Below are positions 57,301 to 64,000 of a DNA stretch of 64,000 nt, one piece after another. Source of the stretch: Trichaptum fuscoviolaceum (Eukaryota; Basidiomycota; Agaricomycetes; Hymenochaetales; Trichaptaceae); the NCBI GenBank assembly GCA_910574455.1, contig CAJSYZ010000005.1, positions 2,790,001-2,854,000 of the forward strand, given 5' to 3'. Made by a program: the position numbers and the translations under genes. The stretch's first letter is position 1. Every line of letters begins with the position of its first letter. Under the pieces are notes generated by a model. It was not told the origin of the DNA, made no database searches, and saw nothing but the letters and a program-made list of their open reading frames with translations.

Positions 57301-60300
57301 AAAAACTGCGAAAGGAGGTTGGAGAAATTTTCTTTGCCTTCGATCTCAAGGCAGGAATCGAGGAAGTTGAGGATATCCTTCTTCGGACTGGACAAAACTA
57401 ACACAAGGAAAACAGTCGCTGATTCTGCTAGCCCGCAATTGAAGTAAGCGGGGGTTATCGATTGAGTGGAGGCAACTGAGATATCCCTCTCTGAGTTTGG
57501 TAGATGTGCTAACAAGAAAAAAGGATATGACTCTGGGAAACTGACGGGCACAGCAGCCGCCAACGATGAGCCTGAACGTGTACTCTTCAATGCTTCAAGT
57601 GAAAGGGGGTTTTGAAACTCGCGGAAGGAGTCGAGTAGTCTGCGCAAAGTTACAATGACGCTGAGTATCGATGGAAAGCGAGGAATACACATACCTAGGC
57701 AGCAAAGACAGGACATATTCGACATTATCCTGCTCCTGTCTCAACAACATGCGATCATTTGCTATAGCTGGATTCGCTAAATTCTGCTGGAGTTTATCGA
57801 GCATAACTGCAGTGATTGTCACGCAGAGCCGTATGCTTTCGAGCCAGCTGACCCTTGCATTATCTCGGACGATCTCTGAATCGCCTGGCAAAGTTTGTGT
57901 GTATTCATCAAATTTCCCGAAATGCGGTTTGATCCATATGACAACTGCCTCAACAAGAAGTGACCGTGATTGGGGGATGTCAAACAGGAAGCCTTTCACG
58001 ATCTGCAAATACATAATTAGCTTCCATATGACGACCTTCCCTTTCGCCGTCGCGACCGAATTCGAGAAGCCATTCACGATCGTCACTAGCTCAACTGTGT
58101 TGAATATTTTGTGCAACTCTGGTAGGATAGAGGTAAAATGTTGCAGCGCGATAGTCTGTGTTCCAATAATTGAGGCTGGGGTTGTTGTTGACATCATCCG
58201 GTTCACTTCCTGTAGGTGAGCCTGCAATTCCTTCTTGAAACTGACTTCAAGGTGTTCCACAGTGGCTCCTCCAGCCATACCGACTTCTTTCGCTTTTTGC
58301 AGTTCACGGGATCTGACAATAAATTTGAAGATATAATGCCATACTTTTAGCGCCGCTCGAAGTGTGATAGCAGACTCGGAGGCCGTCGGGTTAGCCAGAA
58401 GGCGATTCATGGATTGTATGAGGTGGGATGAAGCAGATGAACAATTGAAGTGCTTTTCAATGTACACATCGAGAACTGGTTGGAAATTACTGAACCGACG
58501 GTCTTGCACAATTCCCAGGACAGTAACAAGTGCGTTGAAGACCAGCCCATCCATCTCTCCTGCAATGTTGTTATGTGAAACCAAGATGGCAAAGAGTGCA
58601 TCAAATATATCGCTCAAGAACTTCACGATCTCCACCTCCCCGACGAAGGTGAATTTGGACAGAATCGCTGATAGTAAAGTGCGGTCCTTAATCTCCTCCC
58701 AGTGCATGAGGCTAAGTAGTACTTGATTCTGTGTGAAGCGGGTTGAACAAAGGGAAGATCGGATGACGAGGAAGTCTCGCAGAGGCGGGCAGATCCTCAT
58801 CAAATCTTGATCAATGGGGAGACTCTCTAACCTCTGTCCTGCTGCTGACCAGGGTAAGCGGTGCAGGTACGTCTCAGCTGATGGATGACTGACGCTTGAC
58901 GACCGATAGAGTATTAGAGTATGGCTCCCATCCTCAAGAAAAGCACGAGCGTCTGGTAACAACGGTAAAAATGCAAAAGCAAAGGGACGCTCAAGCTCAT
59001 TACCAGATCTCGCACTTCCTCTCTCCCGTGAACTACGATGACGGAAAGTGAAGAACAGATGCCAATTTGGCGGTTCATTGAGAGGTAACTGCAGCTTAAG
59101 CAGTTCTCCGAATGTGGGCACGTTATTCCGTAAAAAGACCATAGAATGAAATTGAGTGACTGGCGCCTCTCCGCTTCCTTGGCAAATAGCCCGTTCAAGG
59201 GTGTTTCCGTGCTCGTTTCGGACTTCTACGGTGACTTGAACGTTATTGCTCGTAGATGTCATTTGATTTCGAGCAAAATTCGCGACGCTTAGACGCGAGC
59301 TTCCTTGGGAGGAGTAAAACTCCCCACTCCACAACTTGATGTACATCTCGTTGCGAATATCACCGGGGAAGACGACATCCGGAAAACCAAGTCTCGCAGT
59401 TAAGGGGGCACTTATGAGTAAGGACGGATTCTCGCGAACTATTGTCTTTGCTTCGCCGTAAAAGATTTTGATAGAGACTGCAAGCATCTCCGCTCTAATA
59501 ATGACCCGTCAGCTACATAACGACGAAGACAGGAGATTTAGGCACATACCTCGGAGATTTCTCATATTCCTTACTATTGTTCGCTATTATATCCTGGTGT
59601 AACATAGAATATACGGCTTCGTTCGTTGGTACAAAGATTGGCATTGTGTGTTCTCTAATTGCTCCATCTGAAGGATCTGCGGCAAATTCCCTCAACTGCG
59701 ACAATTCAAGAATTGCACATCCGAAGGGACGCCTGAAATGCCCGACAGGTATACCCTCAGGAGTTGGGGTTGAACGACCAGCAGTTGCGGAAGCCGAGTA
59801 CGTGCCACCCGAACTATTAACATCCCATTGAGCCCCAATATCCCGAGTCGAACTGTCAGAGCCACGGCGAGGAGTATCGATATTAACGCCTGAGCTAAAC
59901 GTATTCCCGATTTTTAGTGCTCCGTTACGGATAATCTTGCATACAAGATAAACGGGATCTTGCGCATCGCTCTGGACTAGGTCAGTGAACAACGTTCGTA
60001 TTCGGGCTGATGGGTCTTTAGCAAGGACTCCGTTGTGATTCAGAATCGCACAGAATTCTTCCGTGACAAACCGCATGCCATTTTTGTTGTATAACGAGAA
60101 GTATAGCTCTGCTGTTTCTCCGGGAGAACACGGGGATGCGACGAATGCGCGCAAGTCGAGATAAACATGATAGAATTTTGCTGAAGCTGTCTTCGCAGGC
60201 TGCGGAGGTGCAAGGGAGCCAAGTATGCGAGTATTCGCCCTCGGCCGTCCATATTCCGGGAAGACCGAGTTCGCAGGTGTAGCGGTCGGACCAACAGCCG

Positions 60301-61495
60301 TGTATTCCGCCACGGCGCCCAAGGCAGGGGCTTTGGAAGCTGGTAGCGAATCAGGCGAAGCATCCATGTACGCAAGCGCCACCTGCATCGCATACATCCT
60401 CACCGCGCTCACCCAGCTACGCGTGTCGATTTCCCCTTCCACATCAACAGTAACCAGGCCACCCCAGGTAGGATGCCTTACTATGACATCAAGTCCCTGG
60501 ACCACATTTCCACTAACAAGCCGCGCCACACACTCGCGCCTCAAGTTCACAGTCTCTTCTGCACTCAGTGTTTTTGCAAGGAGTTGGCGCCGACCCAGGT
60601 GTAGTGCTTCGATATGTTCCCGAACGACATAGAATAACTTATAGTCTCTTCGGGCCAGGTACACAAACATGAAATTATGCCATTCGCGCAAGGCAGACGC
60701 GATTTCGTCAATAATGGGCTGTTCTTGGCCGCATGCTGTATCGTCCCCAGACTTCAGCGTCGGACGCGGTGGCAAAGGTTTGACTTGCTGAGAGTCGGAC
60801 GGTGAAATTGACCGTATACTGGGTGGATACACTGGTAGTCCTGCGCGCGATGAGTTTGCTTGGTCCGGGCGCGGACCCAGCCTGAAAGACCTGCGACCTG
60901 GGCGTTCGCTATCCTCATCTTCTTCCTCCCTCAAAATCCCTATTTCCCGTTTCAAGCTGAGGTCTTTTGTGCTACCATTGGCTTGAGAAATGACTTGCGC
61001 AAGTCGTCCTTCTGCGTCGGAGAGCTCATCCCGTGTGTGTATGTGTGATTCGGGAAATATCCCAATGAACACCTGTTGAGGTTCTTCGGCCTTCAGAGTC
61101 TTTGATGATGATGGATCTGAGGGTGCAGACCAATTTATAAATGGCCGCCTCGTAGTGCAGACGACATAACTACGATGGAGAAGTTAATGTTTAGACAAAT
61201 AACAACGAAAGATCCATGCGGCGCACCCTCTGTACCATACACCCTCACACTCTTTCCCCTTTGGCGTATACTTCTCAAATGCGTACACCTCATCTCCGAC
61301 CTCTAACGATACAATATCCCTATACAAAAAATCTCCCTCGTCTCCCTCTGTAACAGTGGATAGGCGAGCGGTTCGGTTAGATACGCGTGTGTCCCTACTG
61401 GACGGAGAGAGCGGATGGATGGCGTAGCCATAGATAATGAGCGGCAGTGGTTCCCAAACACCTCTGCGCTGGGCCGCCGACGGCGACGGAAGCAT
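54308..61495 (-). CDS. DOCK-family guanine nucleotide exchange factor
   Basis: Thirteen exons encode 2181 residues, all in phase: 61495..61227, 61169..59550, 59494..57695, 57639..57057, 57015..56875, 56817..56428, 56379..56305, 56245..56071, 56021..55943, 55882..55744, 55691..55465, 55406..54986 and 54934..54308. The first exons encode an SH3 domain (ALYxFxx-like IIYGYAIHPL, LEVGDEVYAFEKY, GVWYRGYVV). A C2-like DHR-1 domain starts near residue 650 (GFPDVVFPGDIRNEMYIKLWSG). The DHR-2 catalytic part begins about residue 1625: YVEAALMLKLHSDLHDW, GKGKAWENAIAICDEL, YPDYFRVAFFG, EWEKFGAFCERM and the VRMIDNCLKLHG helix. The C-terminus is Ser/Pro-rich. DOCK proteins load GTP onto Rac/Cdc42 at membranes and control polar growth and actin. 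A 51-nt in-frame intron (54985..54935) is supported by family alignment around DDQ-VRM. Confidence 0.93.
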
Positions 61496-61861
61496 CGTCG
61501 AGGCCTACGAGAAGGAAGAGGGTGCGATTGACGAGGTCGCGGTGAGCGTGGAAGAAATGATTTCTGAGCTTGGCGAATGCCTTCCAAAGCCTAACTTGAC
61601 AACAACTCCGACGCGTCAGTCAACGCCAAAAACTACACGTTCCTGAACGCGTTGTGCCTCCTCGAAAAGCTTCCGTCGTCGTAACGTTTTAGACCTAATG
61701 CTGAGCGGAAGGGAGAACTAGAAAGTATTTGCTGATAGAGTTTCGCAAGAAGTAAAGTTGGCGCCCATCACTTTGATACCGCCAAGTTTAGCTCGATTGC
61801 ACTGCTCACTGGCGGTGTATGGCACTATTGTCGAGTACACCAATTGCTCAGAGCATTCTTC
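61496..61861. promoter_or_regulatory. Divergent promoter, DOCK and WDR83 genes
   Basis: Only 366 bp separate the two start codons, so both promoters share this region. It contains GC-rich sequence on the DOCK side and is more AT-rich toward the WD40 gene. No specific factor site is claimed. Confidence 0.5.
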
Positions 61862-63074
61862 ATGGCACCATCTCGGGGACCGCTGAGCTTACCAAGGACA
61901 TTACACCAAACGCTCACATCGCATAAGGGTCCTGTGCACGTCGTGCGATATGCAAAGGGCACGGCAAAATACATTCTGAGTGGCGGTCAAGATCGTAGTA
62001 TTCGACTGTGGAATCCATCCCTTGGCACCGAAATCAAGGTCTACGCGGGTCATGGCTACGAAGTGCTTTCCATCACTGTGTACGTTTCCATCACGCCTGT
62101 TTGAACATTGAGGTTGCTGATTTATGCGTACGTCTATCATGTAGAGCTCATGACAACGTAAAGTTCGCGTCCTCTGGAGGCGACAGATCTATTTTCCTTT
62201 GGGACGTTGCGTCGGGAAACACAATTAGAAGAATTTCGGGGCATATTGGAAAGATAAATGCTGTTGAGTTTAACGAGGATGCATCAGTGGTTGCAAGCGG
62301 TGAGCTCGCGATTCTCGTATCCGAATTATAATCCTTCTGATGAAGACGCGTTATCAAGGGTCATTCGATGCCTCAGTTCGCCTATGGGACTTACGGTGAC
62401 TATTTATTTCTCTATTCCCTCCAAAAACACAGGCTGAGTCAAACAAGGTCTCAGAATCGTCAAGCAATACAGGTCCTCGACGAAGCACGCGATGCCATTC
62501 AATGTCTGTGGGTCGGTAGCACCTATATCATGTCTGGTTCAGTTGATGGGCATATTCGAACGTACGATCTTCGCAAAGGAGAACTTCGTGCTGATTATCT
62601 TGGCCGTATGACTTTCAATCGAGCTGGTTACAAAATCACTGATTAAGCTTCTTTGTAGATCCAGTAACATCGATTGTCCCTACGCAAGATTCGCAGACTG
62701 TTCTTGCGGCAACCCTCGATTCTCATGTGCGGCTTATGGACTTACAGACTGGCAAAATGTTGAATGATTTTACCTCGCACTTCAACGATTCGTATCGATG
62801 TCGCGCTTCCTTTGGACATGCTGAAGCAGCAGTAATATGCGGTGACGAGAAGGGCCAGGTCTGGTCTTGGGATTTGTTAGATGTGAGACAACTTCTCCAT
62901 CAATTATGTCTACTAGCTCATCCAACATTGCAGGGGAAACCTCTTCAGCCGAATCCACCCCCAAAAGTACACGAGAAGGTTGTTACCTGGATTGAGCACC
63001 ATCCGATAGAAGCGAATGAAATGATAACCGCAAGTGCAGATGGGACAGTGAAAGTATGGAGAAATTCAAACTGA
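61862..63074 (+). CDS. WDR83: WD40-repeat protein WDR83/MORG1 homologue
   Basis: Six exons, 61862..62079, 62145..62299, 62359..62395, 62448..62605, 62659..62882 and 62934..63074; 310 residues, near the size of human WDR83 (315). Seven WD40 blades can be traced, with typical ends: GGQDRSIRLWNP, SSGGDRSIFLWDV, SFDASVRLWDL, SVDGHIRTYDL, TLDSHVRLMDL, GDEKGQVWSWDL and SADGTVKVWRN. The RS...IQVLDEA and DYLGHPV segments match the MORG1 family. In animals it scaffolds ERK signalling and joins the spliceosome; in fungi the spliceosomal or scaffold role is inferred. Exon 4 has two in-frame acceptors (62432 and 62447); the downstream one gives the family-like DLRSQNR. Start ATG chosen as the first in-frame Met. 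Confidence 0.88.
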
Positions 63075-63218
63075 TATCTCGGACATTTGTAAAAGTATAT
63101 CATTGCGAATTAATGTAAAGAAAGGAACGAAGTAGGGTTACAGGGAGCTCACTTATATGCACTGAAAGCAGCCATGTATATTCCATACAAACTGAGGAAC
63201 AAACAACTCGGTCAAGCT

Positions 63219-63755
63219 TCACCGTTTGGCTTGATTTACAGCTTCTAACGAAATAATTGTCTTATTAGCCATGTAATTATAACTGAACAAGATTGAGTGA
63301 ACACACCCCGCCTAGTAGCATCCTCCAAAAGTTGCGTGTCTACATGCTGCGCTGGTAGTTGCACATACCGAACCACTGAGCCACGTATGAAGCAATTTTT
63401 GACGGCCATCTTGAAATGCGGCATCTGAGCGACTGGAAGGGTAGAACATAAGAAGCCTTACATACCATGTGAGGGTGTCGTGCCTCATCGAGGACTTTAA
63501 TATTATCCAAACGGATGTTCAGGAATCTGTTAAGATGATAGGTGTATAAATTTCATAGAAGACTTTATGAGGAGTACGAAGGACGACGTACTGATCAACG
63601 GATCTGAGAACACCGGTTATCGAAAGGTCGTTCTTCAGTTCAACAGTCACAGTCTGGTCAGTTAAGGTCTTGAAGAGAGAGAAAATGAGCTAGGAAAGGA
63701 TATGCATTAGACGACACATGATACATCTTCCTGTAGAATCACAGTTCCTCACCAT
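63219..63755 (-). CDS. LSM2: U6 snRNA-associated Sm-like protein LSm2
   Basis: Five coding exons, 63755..63753 (ATG only), 63689..63592, 63526..63466, 63409..63307 and 63244..63219, give 96 residues, the family length. Sm motif 1 reads FKTLTDQTVTVELKNDLSI and GVLRSVDQFLNIRLDNI, and Sm motif 2 is NCFIRGSVVRYVQLP. This is LSm2: the C-terminus (VDTQLLEDATRRE) is diagnostic. It is part of the LSm2-8 ring on U6 snRNA in the nucleus and of the cytoplasmic LSm1-7 ring in mRNA decay. The initiator codon is followed directly by a GTGAGG donor; the exon 5' UTR is not visible. The 3' acceptor CAAG before ATGGCCGTC is inferred from family conservation. Confidence 0.9.
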
Positions 63756-64000
63756 TGTGGCCGACAAATGACTCTTGGATTTCGAGCGGGCAAAGTAAAT
63801 TGACTCATTTATACTTACTAGGTATGCTAAGTATCACTATATATAGCTACATCATAGTATCTACATAGCTTAAAGATGAGAAGCTACTTATATTAGTAAT
63901 ACATACGTCAATATCCGAGTTTACTAGTACCTATTAAAGTAATACTAGAAGCAAAGCCTTCGCAGCTCAAATTATTCGGTACTTTTAAACTAAGGCTGCA
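63756..64000. other. Upstream of LSM2, AT-rich
   Basis: AT-rich 245 bp with no coding sequence; several TAGTA/TACTA steps (for example around 63820-63950) give it low complexity. The LSM2 promoter should be here. Confidence 0.45.

Overview
This is a 64-kb stretch of nuclear DNA from a filamentous basidiomycete, most likely a mushroom-forming Agaricomycete. The evidence is: genes split by many 45-70-nt GT-AG introns, a small family of DUF6533-type seven-helix proteins, a basidiomycete-type single-pass membrane protein at the left edge, and dense packing on both strands. I rebuilt exon structures by hand; for most genes the exon phases close exactly from ATG to stop. No RNA genes, CRISPR arrays, reverse transcriptases or transposases were recognised.

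Left arm (1-11.2 kb). A truncated type I membrane protein gene and a PP2C phosphatase gene lie on the minus strand. Then comes a 2.4-kb zone with a diverged duplicated GC-rich/AT-rich unit, palindromes and only doubtful coding sequence. Two paralogous DUF6533-type membrane protein genes follow, with a probable third fragment between them. This is the accessory-looking part of the window.

Middle (11.2-33.4 kb). A forkhead transcription factor and the DASH kinetochore subunit DUO1 are on the plus strand. DBP10 (60S ribosome assembly helicase), an ERD1-like EXS-domain protein, a 14-helix MFS exporter and a SPC34-like DASH subunit are on the minus strand. A RING/TRAF zinc-finger protein diverges from the SPC34-like gene, and a 1236-residue homeodomain factor lies on the minus strand. 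A gene-poor 5.75-kb stretch lies upstream of the homeodomain gene.

Right arm (39-64 kb). The genes are WEE1 kinase (minus), a TPP1/Tpz1-like shelterin candidate (plus), a Mediator subunit 27 candidate (plus), a Medusa-type regulator (plus), a 2181-residue DOCK-family GEF (minus), a WDR83/MORG1 WD40 protein (plus, divergent from DOCK) and LSM2 (minus).

Several genes act in cell division or genome maintenance: two DASH subunits, WEE1, the candidate TPP1 and a forkhead factor. Each stands alone with its own promoter, so this looks like ordinary core-genome neighbourhood rather than a cluster. I did not find a clearly new biological system. The best leads are unusual splice structures (9-nt and 17-nt exons, an initiator-only coding exon, a possible 23-nt intron, a possible GC-AG intron, in-frame 51-60-nt introns), the enlarged SPC34-like protein, the TPP1 candidate, and the long gene-poor region.
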